In this document: positions 9,705 through 17,483 of the stretch, one piece after another | Numbering within the stretch: the first letter of the stretch is position 1 | How the letters are laid out: the number at the start of each line of letters is the position of its first letter | Source: Flavobacterium sp. UBA2787 | Lineage (GTDB): Bacteria > Bacteroidota > Bacteroidia > Flavobacteriales > Flavobacteriaceae | Assembly (NCBI GenBank): GCA_002352205.1 | Contig: DEHZ01000004.1 | Span: 208,802 to 272,801 of the forward strand | Length of the DNA: 64,000 bases | Reading direction: 5' to 3' | Translations under genes and position numbers: made by a program | Notes under the pieces: generated by a model | The model's database searches: none | The model's input: only the letters and a program-made list of their open reading frames with translations | Told to the model about the DNA's origin: nothing

Positions 9705-9720
9705 AAAGAAAGTCAAGAAA

Positions 9721-10098
9721 ATGAAACAGTCAAGAAATACAGTAGCCAAATCAACAATTTTAAACCTCATTACACAATCTAGAGTAGCAATGTCAGCAGC
9801 AGAAATCCAAGTAGCATTGGACGGCTTGTGCGACAGGGTAACAACTTACAGAGTATTGGAAAGGTTGATCGAAGAAGATGTTATTCATAAGGTGGTCAAT
9901 GTTGACGGTGGAGTCAAGTTTGCCGGTTGCCATAGTTGTGCAGCGGTGCACAACCACAATCACATCCATTTTAGCTGTCAGAAGTGCAAGACGGTCACTT
10001 GTCTGGAAGACGTCAAACCATCATTTGAACTACCTCAAAAATATAAGGTCACCGAAGTTAATTTTACAGTCTTGGGGTTTTGTCCGCAATGTTCATGA
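9721..10098 (+). CDS. Fur-family zinc uptake regulator (Zur-like)
   Basis: A 125-residue Fur-family repressor. The N-terminal winged helix includes LCDRVTTYRVLERL (about 36-50), and the C-terminal metal/dimer domain holds a His cluster (HNHNHIH, 77-83) and two CxxC pairs (C86/C89 and C121/C124) for structural zinc. I chose the MKQSRNT methionine; an upstream in-frame ATG would start inside the operator and adds a Cys-rich tail unlike the family. The divergent CobW GTPase, rather than an iron gene, favours Zur over Fur. When zinc is plentiful it should bind the palindromes in the 84-bp shared intergenic region and repress both sides. Confidence 0.85.
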   Translation: MKQSRNTVAKSTILNLITQSRVAMSAAEIQVALDGLCDRVTTYRVLERLIEEDVIHKVVNVDGGVKFAGCHSCAAVHNHNHIHFSCQKCKTVTCLEDVKPSFELPQKYKVTEVNFTVLGFCPQCS

Positions 10099-10181
10099 GT
10101 TTGTCTTTCTCCTCATAAATCTTTCCCCTCAGAGAAATACCCACAATCCAAGTAATAAATAAATATTAAAACACTTCAAGA

Positions 10182-11195
10182 TCACACCTTCGCCAACTGT
10201 TTCATTCGACCCTGATAAGACTGCAAATAATTCCGTTTGGTCGTGTCATTCAAAAAAGAGGCGGCTACCATTTTTTCAACCAAATCAGATTTAGAGAGCA
10301 TCAATTCCATAATGGCTTGAAAATTCTTTTCACCAATTCCGGCTAGCTCCGCTAATTTGGCAAATTGCAAACCTATTTTACCTTGAGCCAAATTTTTAGG
10401 CAATAAACCATCGTCTAAGGCAAAATCTTTATCATCTATATGAATACGACTATTGAGCAAGTCATAAGCCGGACTCAAACGATAGTCGCCCATTAACGTT
10501 TCAATAACAGAAAAATTTTTAAAATGAGCGTCTCCATTCGAAAAAAGATAATTAAACACCAATAATTTCAATAGCTTGGGAGCTTCTATTTTATAGGTGG
10601 GCAAATGCCTTTGCATCAACTCAAACAGTTCTAAATAGTTACCTAAATATTTGTAATCAGTACCATGTGTTTGCGGTGTTCGCTGTGCCAAGGAAGCAAA
10701 ATCTTCTTGAGCTAATTTTGAACCATCGCTTTGAACATCAAATCGTTTAGTGATATAGGCTGGAGTACCATCTTTAAAAAAAATCATCGCGTTTTCCGCT
10801 GTTTCTATACCATACAATTGACGAGCTATTTGCATAGTTAAATGCTCATTGGCAGGCATTTGATCGGGTTTCTTTCCTGCACCGGGAATGGGTTTCAAAA
10901 TATAGGTACCTTGCTCATTTTCAGCTATGAGTCGTAGTTTGTTTTTTTCAAGGAGAACAGAAAATTTTTCTTGAACACCGGATATCGACAGTTGTCTTCG
11001 GTTTTCCTCAAACAAAGCAGCTGTTTCGGCATTAGAAGCAGGAGAAACATAAGGCAAAACATGATGCACTTTTTTACCTTGAAACACTCTGTTCAAAGCA
11101 GTTTGGCTATAGGTGTTAAACCCGCTGGCTAATGTTCCCGGACAATGTGTAAAGGTCAATAAATCGGTATCGGTTACGATGTCTTTTGCTTTCAT
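10182..11195 (-). CDS. hipT: HipT-type kinase toxin (HipA core/C-terminal)
   Basis: A 337-residue HipA-superfamily Ser/Thr kinase lacking the usual N-terminal subdomain, which is encoded by the gene just upstream. The Gly-rich loop motif SISGVQEK is at residues 70-77 and keeps the Ser-x-Ser pair that is autophosphorylated in the E. coli HipBST kinase. The ATP lysine is in YILKPIP (K101), the catalytic loop is NGDAHFKNF (220-228) and the metal Asp is in AYDLLN (D245). Known HipA/HipT kinases phosphorylate aminoacyl-tRNA synthetases and arrest growth; the exact target here is not known. Order and strand (hipB, hipS, hipT) match the tripartite system. The gene follows hipS by 16 bp and all key residues are intact. 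Confidence 0.88.
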   Translation of the reverse strand: MKAKDIVTDTDLLTFTHCPGTLASGFNTYSQTALNRVFQGKKVHHVLPYVSPASNAETAALFEENRRQLSISGVQEKFSVLLEKNKLRLIAENEQGTYILKPIPGAGKKPDQMPANEHLTMQIARQLYGIETAENAMIFFKDGTPAYITKRFDVQSDGSKLAQEDFASLAQRTPQTHGTDYKYLGNYLELFELMQRHLPTYKIEAPKLLKLLVFNYLFSNGDAHFKNFSVIETLMGDYRLSPAYDLLNSRIHIDDKDFALDDGLLPKNLAQGKIGLQFAKLAELAGIGEKNFQAIMELMLSKSDLVEKMVAASFLNDTTKRNYLQSYQGRMKQLAKV

Positions 11196-11211
11196 AAATA
11201 GCGATTATACG

Positions 11212-11544
11212 TTATACTTCCTGGGCTATTTCAATAACACGTACAGCCCCGATGCTGTCATTCTTGGCAGTGGTAAGCAACAAACCAAAATAGTCGTTAC
11301 GGTCAATTCTATTTAATTTGCAAACAACCTGCTTGTTAGAACCTTCGGGGAGTAAATTATAAAAAAAAGGAAAAAGATAGGGTGACTGATACTCCTGCTG
11401 TACTTTAGGTAAACCCAAGCTAATGGCAGGTTTATTCTCGTTGGCAAACCAGGCATTATGATAACGAAAGCTAAACGAACCATCATCATGCTGGATTAAA
11501 ATTCCAGCCTCTTCATTTTTAAATAGTATTTTAGCACTTCTCAT
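11212..11544 (-). CDS. hipS: HipS, HipA N-terminal subdomain as a separate antitoxin-like protein
   Basis: This 110-residue protein corresponds to the N-terminal subdomain of one-piece HipA: a small beta-rich start (AGILIQHDDGSFSFRY), ISLGLP, then PFFYNLLPEG and RNDYFGLLLTTAKNDSIGAV, all hallmark segments of the HipA N1 family. In E. coli HipBST the equivalent HipS, not HipB, neutralises HipT, and I infer the same role. It overlaps hipB by 4 bp (ATG inside the hipB stop) and precedes hipT by 16 bp, so translation is likely coupled. It is not a degraded HipA, since the split point falls at the domain boundary and both frames are clean. Confidence 0.85.
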   Translation of the reverse strand: MRSAKILFKNEEAGILIQHDDGSFSFRYHNAWFANENKPAISLGLPKVQQEYQSPYLFPFFYNLLPEGSNKQVVCKLNRIDRNDYFGLLLTTAKNDSIGAVRVIEIAQEV

Positions 11545-11744
11545 TTACCAATCGTTTTAACTTTTAAGCAAACTTCCATACCTAACACGTCGGCTATCTT
11601 TTGCAAGGTCAACAACGTTGGATTTCCTTTTCCGCTCTCCAGCTGTTTCAAGGTCCGCAAGCCAACGCCAGATAGTTCCGCCAAGGTCTCTTGTGTAACT
11701 TGCAAAACTTCCCTACGTTCTTTGATGGTTTGTATGATTTCCAT
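11541..11744 (-). CDS. hipB: HipB-type XRE repressor
   Basis: A 67-residue XRE helix-turn-helix protein: VTQETLAELSGVGLRTLKQL followed by GNPTLLTLQKIADVLGMEV, as in HipB antitoxin-repressors. I use the MEIIQTIKER methionine; three residues further upstream there is another ATG, but it would run into the first operator-like repeat. It is the first gene of the hipB-hipS-hipT operon and should repress it by binding the repeats at 11750-11889. Confidence 0.85.
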   Translation of the reverse strand: MEIIQTIKERREVLQVTQETLAELSGVGLRTLKQLESGKGNPTLLTLQKIADVLGMEVCLKVKTIGK

Positions 11745-11749
11745 AAAGT

Positions 11750-11889
11750 GCATTATATAGCATTATTTAATACAAATATATAACTATTTTTCTATTTCAC
11801 AACAAAAAGAGCATTAAAAAGCACTATTAGGTATTTAAAAGACAATAATCAAAGTAATGATGTCAAAAAGTGCAGTAAAAAGCACTTTT
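11750..11889. promoter_or_regulatory. Three phased hip operator-like repeats
   Basis: Three copies of an 18-bp element, GCAKTAWAWAGCAYTWTT, start at 11750, 11811 and 11872, that is exactly 61 bp apart. Each read on the minus strand contains two xTGC boxes one helical turn apart (for example AATGC-N5-AATGC). The intervening DNA is not repeated, so the copies look like phased protein-binding sites. Copy 1 covers the likely transcription start and copy 2 lies just beyond the -33 element. HipB is the obvious candidate binder (inference). Confidence 0.7.
11773..11802 (-). promoter_or_regulatory. hipBST promoter
   Basis: On the minus strand TTG (11802-11800) is spaced exactly 19 bp from TATATTTG (11780-11773), a perfect Bacteroidota promoter. 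The transcript should begin near 11766, inside the first repeat and about 22 bp before the hipB start. Confidence 0.75.
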
Positions 11890-12373
11890 AAAGAATAAAA
11901 ACAACAACCTACTTAAGTCCAAATTGGTAAAGTTCCAAAAATTCCAACCTATGCCACAATGTTCACAAACTATATTTGTTCACGTTGCCGTGAATAGTAA
12001 ATAAAAGTGAACAATCTATTATTTTTGACACATCCCATTTGCGTAACACTACACAATCTGTAGTAAATAGCAAACAAAATACAGTACTTAAAACAGGATT
12101 TCATTACTAAACTAAAACACCACGCCCTCCACATCCACAACACCTCCCCCTCCTTCAGAGATGGCTGGGGTAAGGTTAAAATTTTAATAAAAAATTCAAA
12201 TTTTCCACAAAACTCTCACCGACTCGTCTCTCCCTCCTTCGGAGGGGGTTGGGGGGAGGACAAATTGACCCATCGCCACATCCCCAAATTGACACATCCC
12301 CAAATTGACCCATCGACACATTCCCAAATTGACACATTAAAACTTTCCCCTACCTTAGCATAAAATTTACCTC
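11890..12373. repeat. Gene-free stretch with GC-rich intergenic repeats and a tandem array
   Basis: Two copies of a repeat word typical of flavobacterial spacers lie here: about 12142-12177 (CTCCCCCTCCTTCAGAG... ending GGGGTAAGGTT) and 12226-12260 (TCTCCCTCCTTCGGAGGG, then TTGGGGGGAGGA). They are followed by a tandem array of AAATTGAC units at 12262-12338: two longer units of 24 bp (with CCATCGMCACAT) alternating with shorter units of 16 and 13 bp. The HNH gene begins 36 bp later. No reading frame is seen. Confidence 0.7.
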
Positions 12374-13432
12374 ATGCACCTCCCCCATTCCCAAAACCTC
12401 CCAGTCCCAAAACTGGCAGCTTCCTTTGCAAACACCTCAGCAACCTATAAGTTCTATTGGCTGTTGAGTATAATTGAATTTGTAGAAGAAGAGCAAACAA
12501 CCATTCAAAAAAAGCAACTCTTTGCCCGAATGATTAGCAATGCGTGGTACACCGTAAATTATTTCCATGTATCGTTTGGAAAACAAGATGTAATACAACA
12601 AGCAGTGCAAACCATACGCGAACAAGAAAAGCTTACCATCGACTGCAAGAAAACGACACTGCAAACCATTTTAGAAAATTCGCACCTAAAATCCACACAA
12701 CAAACTTTAGCACATTTCAATAAAAACGTACCGCATTGGTTTCTTTCCCCATGGTTCAGCAAAGCAAAAGGAGAAAATGACACAACCTTCCGCAATAGAA
12801 TATACAGTCAATCACAAAATTTTGAAAACGATTGCCTGTATGCTCTCCATGAAGATCAAATTACCATCAACCCAATATGGGTGGAATACATAAAAGCAAA
12901 TGCTAAAATTATAAAAGATTTTATCTATTGGAATTTGACACTGTTTCTTCAGGTCCGCAATCCCAGTGTGCCGGACATTGCCAATAAACTAATCAAGCCG
13001 CCTTTTAGAGGGGCACTAACCAATCAGCGTAAAAACTATTGGGATATAGTTTTCAAAGAAGTGGGAACAATAGAGTGCATTTTCACACAAATGCCCTTAG
13101 CAATAGATAAGTACGCTTTAGACCATTTCATACCACACGCTTTTGTTTCGCACAACTTAATTTGGAATCTAGTGCCAATTAATAAAAACTTTAACGCCAC
13201 CAAAAGCGATAAACTCCCAATAATGGAAACGCATTTCGATAGCTTTTTCAAAATTCAAAAAACCGCTTTCGAAATCATAAGCCACTACAGCCCAAAAAAC
13301 AAACTACTGGAAGAATACATTTCGCTTTTCCCTGATGATAGCAGTACATCAGGCTTTAATTATAACCGCTTTAAAGAAAACATTCAACCATTAATTACGA
13401 TAGCTCACAATAATGGGTTTGGGTATTTATAA
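12374..13432 (+). CDS. HNH endonuclease-domain protein, probable defence nuclease
   Basis: A 352-residue protein whose last third holds an HNH-type motif: LDHFIPH (D250, H251), then WNLVP (N265) and NKNFNATKSDKLP (N274, K277), the usual His-Asn-Asn spacing of this beta-beta-alpha-metal nuclease fold. The first 230 residues are helical, aromatic-rich and unrecognised; they probably bind DNA or a partner. The lack of the four zinc cysteines puts it in the Cys-free HNH group. It is followed on the same strand after 122 bp by the PLD-helicase gene, and it sits between a HipBST locus and other defence-like genes, so I infer an anti-phage role. The N-terminal segment is richer in C than the helicase gene that follows, hinting at a different origin. 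Confidence 0.75.
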   Translation: MHLPHSQNLPVPKLAASFANTSATYKFYWLLSIIEFVEEEQTTIQKKQLFARMISNAWYTVNYFHVSFGKQDVIQQAVQTIREQEKLTIDCKKTTLQTILENSHLKSTQQTLAHFNKNVPHWFLSPWFSKAKGENDTTFRNRIYSQSQNFENDCLYALHEDQITINPIWVEYIKANAKIIKDFIYWNLTLFLQVRNPSVPDIANKLIKPPFRGALTNQRKNYWDIVFKEVGTIECIFTQMPLAIDKYALDHFIPHAFVSHNLIWNLVPINKNFNATKSDKLPIMETHFDSFFKIQKTAFEIISHYSPKNKLLEEYISLFPDDSSTSGFNYNRFKENIQPLITIAHNNGFGYL

Positions 13433-13554
13433 TTGATAAAAATTTAGCTTTTTTTCCATCAATATGAGAAAGACTATTGTTAAAACACAATTAATATTTA
13501 CTTTTATCTTACTGTAAAATAATTAATTACAGAAAAACTGTTTTTAATTTAATT
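13433..13554 (+). promoter_or_regulatory. Spacer with small inverted repeat before helicase gene
   Basis: CTGTAA (13512-13517) and TTACAG (13527-13532) form an inverted repeat with a 9-bp gap, 23 bp before the helicase start. It could be an operator. I see no clean TAnnTTTG element here, so the helicase may be read from the HNH promoter. Confidence 0.35.
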
Positions 13555-16500
13555 ATGAGTAATAATATGGATAGCAAGGATTTCGAAAATTCAATTCAAA
13601 TTCCAATTGATTTTGAAGTGGTCAAATGGCCACCTCAAGAAGAATTCCCATTAAACATCAAATTAATTAAAAGAACAACAGAAGCTATACTGCATAAAGA
13701 TATTCAAAATAGTACGGATTATTTAATCATTACTGGCTTCACATCGCTATCAAATTTAGTTGACTTATTTGGCAGTAAAGATTTTGAAAAACTGAATAAA
13801 GTTCGAATTTTAATTGGTTTTGAACCTAATTTAAGAGGACGGAAAAGTTATCAAAAATTTGGATTGGATAAAGAGATAAAGGATTACTGGCTTAAAAATA
13901 GATTTTCTATCATGCAAGGTGGAGCAGTGATCAACCTCATTAACAAAATTGAAAATAGTTTAATTGAATTTAAATTCAAAGATAAACTACATGCTAAAAT
14001 ATATGTTGGTGACGAATTTGCCATTTTGGGTTCCTCTAATTTTAGTAGAAATGGTTTAACTTCACAGGAAGAAGCAAATATAAGAGTTAAAAACTCAAAA
14101 GATCGCGTCTCTGAAAAAAAGCAGTACGATAGTATAAAACTTATTGCTGAAAGTTATTATGAGGAAGCAACACCTTATAATAACAAGATTATTGAATTAC
14201 TCAAAGAACTAATAAAGGAAGTAACTTGGGAAGAAGCTCTAGCTAGAGCGATAGCCGAAATACTAGAAGGAGATTGGCTAAACGAATACAAAGAAATTCT
14301 TGGAAAGTTAGAACAAATTAAACTTTGGCCTACACAGTGGAAAGGACTTGCACAAGCAGTATCTATCTTGCAAAGACAATCAAATGTTTTAATAGCAGAC
14401 CCAACGGGTGCAGGAAAAACCAAACTTTGCACATCTGTCATTCTATCACTTAAACATTGGCTGTATGAAATTGGTAAAAATTACAGTACTAATTCATTAA
14501 TAATTTGTCCACCACTAGTGGTACAAAAATGGGAAGATGAATTCCGGGCTATGAAAAGGATGAACAATACACAAAGGTCAATGGGTCTATTGAGTAATGC
14601 TTCCGGAACAAATAAAAAGAAAATAACAGAGGAGTTAAAAATAGCCAACATTTTAACAATTGACGAAGCCCACAACTATCTTTCTCCACATTCAAACAGA
14701 ACAGCTCTAATTAAAGATAATCACGCAGATTTCAAAATTCTAATTACAGCAACACCTATCAGTAAAAAAGTAGAGGATTTATTGCGTTTAATTGAATTGC
14801 TTGATATTGACAACTTAGATGATAAAAATTTTGAGCTTTATAAAGAATTAGTAAATAAACCGTATAAAAGAAGTCGAAATGAAAATGTTCAAAACCTAAG
14901 AAATTTTATAAGCCAGTTTACAGTGCGTAGAACAAAAAAAACACTGAATAATGAAATTGATAAACAGCCGGAAAAGTACTTAAATGCACTAAACAAACCC
15001 TGTAAATTCCCTAAACAAATTGAAAAAACATATACAACAAAAGAAACAAAAGAAGACAAAGAAATTGTAGCTCAAATAAATACATTGATTCAAAAAATTA
15101 AAGGAATTACTTACCTATATACTTTTCACAAACCAAACTTTGAAATTAGTAATGAAGATAGCTTAGAAGGATATATACAAAAGAGAATTAATTCAGGCAA
15201 AGCACTTTCAACCTATATGATTAGAGCCGCACTTCGTTCTTCTCATGTAGCGTTGGTTGAGCACATTGAAGGTTCAGATAAAGCAATGAAACATTTTGGT
15301 TTTTCTGGAAAAACAAAAGGCACAGGAGATAAGTTGAATAAATTAGATTCCTATATAAAAAGAGCTAAATTACCGATTCGAAATCCTATGTTCAAAAAAG
15401 AGTTATTCCCTGAATGGCTTGTAGAAAAAGAGGCTTTTTTAAAAGCTTGCCAAGAGGAATATGAAGTGTATAGTCAAATTAGTAATCTAGCAAAAAAACT
15501 ATCCGGAAATAGAGAAATGGGCAAAGTAAAACAGCTGATAGCTGCCAATACAAAGCACGACAATATCATTGCTTTTGATAGTACTGTGATAACGCTTTAT
15601 TATTTCAAAATGCTTTTCGACACTCATTTTCCAGAACAAAAAATACTAGTAGCAACTGGTAATGAAAAAGATAATGATAGTAAAAAAGTGATGGAAGTTT
15701 TTAATCTTCTATCCACTTCAACTGACAAATACATTGCACTTTGCTCAGATAAGATGTCCGAAAGTATAGATCTCCAAAAAGCATCTTGCATTGTACTTCT
15801 TGATTTACCCAGTGTACTTCGTATTGTCGAACAACGTATTGGACGAGTGGACAGAATGGATAGTCTAAACGAAAGCATAGAAATTTTTTGGCCGGATGAT
15901 TCCGAAGAATATTCATTAAACGCAGATAGCCGACTCATTCAAACAAATGATATGGTAGAGCAGATTTACGGTTCAAATTTTAATATTCCGGAAAATTTAA
16001 AAGAACGATTTTTTGAAAAAACAGAATCTGTTAAATCCATAATAAAAGAATACAAAGACTTTGTAGATAAGGATGAATCCTGGACAGGTATACATGATAG
16101 TTTTCAACCAATAAGTGATCTAAAAGAAGGTCCAACGGCAATAATCAAAGAAAAAGATTATAATGAATTTAAAAATGTAACGGCAGAAGTAAAAACCAGA
16201 GTGAGTTTCCTGGAAAGTAATCAAAACTGGTGCTTTATTGCTTTACGAGGAGACAAAAACAAAAGCCCAAAATGGTACTTTATAGATGATAAAGATATAA
16301 TACATACAGATTTTCCGGACGTATGTCAGCAATTACGAAACGCAATAACAAAAAATGTAAATGAATTAACTTGGCAAGAACAGCCACTTGAAAAATACAT
16401 CAAATTGTTCAAACATAAAGAACGTGAACTGCTCCCACCTAAAAAAAAGAGAGCTTTAGAAGTCGCAGAAGCAATTATTGAGGCAAAGCTTAAATCAAAA

Positions 16501-16821
16501 GATATTAGTTTGATTTTAAGAAGTAATCTTAATTATTCACAAAATCTATTAAACTCCAAAACAGAGGAAGTAGTTGATTTTGAAAGACTCGCCGAAGAAT
16601 GGATTGACATATTACAACCATACCTCGATGAAAAAAGGAGAGCTAATAAACGTAAAAAGATCATCCTCAATCTATCAAACCTAAAGAATGATTATAAAAA
16701 AATAGATTTCGAAATGATAAATTTTGAAAAACTTTTTGATAAATGCATTATTGCTGATGATGTTGATAAGCGAATTGCAGCTTGTATAATAGGAGTTGCA
16801 GCTAAAATTGATCAACCGTAA
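13555..16821 (+). CDS. PLD-nuclease / SNF2-type helicase fusion (defence)
   Basis: A 1088-residue fusion. Residues about 40-200 form a phospholipase-D-type nuclease half: HAKIYVG (H146, K148) and GSSNFS (158-163) make one HxK...GSxN site, so a dimer would be needed for a full active site. Residues about 255-800 form a superfamily-2 helicase: TGAGKT (284-289), DEAH (370-373), TATPISKK motif III, and QRIGRVDR motif VI (760-767). The last 290 residues are charged and unrecognised. This layout matches nuclease-helicases of restriction-like and DISARM-related defence systems, which translocate on DNA and cut it. The HNH gene upstream is the likely partner. No methylase is adjacent, so how self DNA is spared is unclear. 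All motifs are intact. Confidence 0.85.
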   Translation: MSNNMDSKDFENSIQIPIDFEVVKWPPQEEFPLNIKLIKRTTEAILHKDIQNSTDYLIITGFTSLSNLVDLFGSKDFEKLNKVRILIGFEPNLRGRKSYQKFGLDKEIKDYWLKNRFSIMQGGAVINLINKIENSLIEFKFKDKLHAKIYVGDEFAILGSSNFSRNGLTSQEEANIRVKNSKDRVSEKKQYDSIKLIAESYYEEATPYNNKIIELLKELIKEVTWEEALARAIAEILEGDWLNEYKEILGKLEQIKLWPTQWKGLAQAVSILQRQSNVLIADPTGAGKTKLCTSVILSLKHWLYEIGKNYSTNSLIICPPLVVQKWEDEFRAMKRMNNTQRSMGLLSNASGTNKKKITEELKIANILTIDEAHNYLSPHSNRTALIKDNHADFKILITATPISKKVEDLLRLIELLDIDNLDDKNFELYKELVNKPYKRSRNENVQNLRNFISQFTVRRTKKTLNNEIDKQPEKYLNALNKPCKFPKQIEKTYTTKETKEDKEIVAQINTLIQKIKGITYLYTFHKPNFEISNEDSLEGYIQKRINSGKALSTYMIRAALRSSHVALVEHIEGSDKAMKHFGFSGKTKGTGDKLNKLDSYIKRAKLPIRNPMFKKELFPEWLVEKEAFLKACQEEYEVYSQISNLAKKLSGNREMGKVKQLIAANTKHDNIIAFDSTVITLYYFKMLFDTHFPEQKILVATGNEKDNDSKKVMEVFNLLSTSTDKYIALCSDKMSESIDLQKASCIVLLDLPSVLRIVEQRIGRVDRMDSLNESIEIFWPDDSEEYSLNADSRLIQTNDMVEQIYGSNFNIPENLKERFFEKTESVKSIIKEYKDFVDKDESWTGIHDSFQPISDLKEGPTAIIKEKDYNEFKNVTAEVKTRVSFLESNQNWCFIALRGDKNKSPKWYFIDDKDIIHTDFPDVCQQLRNAITKNVNELTWQEQPLEKYIKLFKHKERELLPPKKKRALEVAEAIIEAKLKSKDISLILRSNLNYSQNLLNSKTEEVVDFERLAEEWIDILQPYLDEKRRANKRKKIILNLSNLKNDYKKIDFEMINFEKLFDKCIIADDVDKRIAACIIGVAAKIDQP

Positions 16822-16975
16822 AATAGTTAATGCTACTGTCATTATCAAACACTTAGATTGTCTTTGTAGTGATTAATGTTATAAACTTTAAAAAAAATTT
16901 CTGAATATTATCGAATCGTCTATAAAATTGTTCAAAACAATTTAAAATTATGGATATAAATCAATAATCTATTTT

Positions 16976-16983
16976 TAAATTTG
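16976..16983 (+). promoter_or_regulatory. -7 promoter element of the XRE/AlbA cassette
   Basis: TAAATTTG fits TAnnTTTG exactly. With a start about 7 bp beyond the G, transcription would begin at or next to the XRE start codon at 16991, giving a leaderless message. No TTG lies 19 bp upstream, so the call rests on the -7 element alone. Confidence 0.5.
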
Positions 16984-16990
16984 ACACATT

Positions 16991-17302
16991 ATGTCAACAG
17001 AAACGATAGGCGAAAAGTTAAGACAAATTCGAGAAGGAATGGAACTTTCATTGCGGAAAGTTGCTAATTTACTCGATATTGACGTTGCGATTTTGAGCAA
17101 AATGGAACGTGGAGAGCGAAGAATAACAAAAGAAGTAGTTCTGAAACTTGCTGACATATATGATTACAACACAGATGACCTTTTGGTTTTATTTCTAAGC
17201 GACAAGATTTTATTTGAAATTCATGGTGAAGATTTAGGAATTGAAGCTTTGAAGGTTGCAGAGGAAAAAGCAAAATATTTAAAAGCGAACAAGAAGAAAT
17301 GA
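16991..17302 (+). CDS. XRE-family regulator
   Basis: A 103-residue helix-turn-helix protein: IGEKLRQIREGMELSLRKVA followed by VAILSKMERGERRITKEV, the classic XRE domain in the first 70 residues, with a short helical tail for dimerisation. Controller-type XRE proteins of this kind stand first in restriction and defence cassettes and set the expression of the genes behind them. The next gene starts inside this stop codon (ATGA overlap), and the AlbA_2 ATPase follows, so the three form one transcription unit. It is probably autoregulatory. Confidence 0.85.
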   Translation: MSTETIGEKLRQIREGMELSLRKVANLLDIDVAILSKMERGERRITKEVVLKLADIYDYNTDDLLVLFLSDKILFEIHGEDLGIEALKVAEEKAKYLKANKKK

Positions 17303-17478
17303 CGATAACAGAACTAAAGAAAATGTGGGAAGAGTTTGGAGATATTCCAACTAATTCAGACGATGAAATCGAAGTTAATTTTTATTGTTGGGAAAAAGGA
17401 ACATATCGCTTTGATATTTGGCATTGGTTTGACGAAAAATTGCCAAATGGACTGGCAGTGGATTTTAATTTGGTATAA
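17299..17478 (+). CDS. 59-aa acidic hypothetical protein
   Basis: A small gene, easily missed, whose ATG overlaps the XRE stop codon by 4 bp. It encodes 59 residues starting MTITELKKMWEEFGDIPTN and ending AVDFNLV, acidic and aromatic-rich with two Trp near WHWFDEKLPNG. The tight overlap on one side and 5 bp to the AlbA gene on the other argue that it is translated. I recall similar short proteins behind XRE regulators in other Bacteroidota but know no function; an adaptor or inhibitor for the ATPase is possible. Confidence 0.7.
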   Translation: MTITELKKMWEEFGDIPTNSDDEIEVNFYCWEKGTYRFDIWHWFDEKLPNGLAVDFNLV

Positions 17479-17483
17479 TAAAT

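Noticed and set aside
10182-11544. Frameshifted one-piece hipA pseudogene
   Set aside because: The split is at the domain boundary, each part has its own start, and the order matches known HipBST systems.
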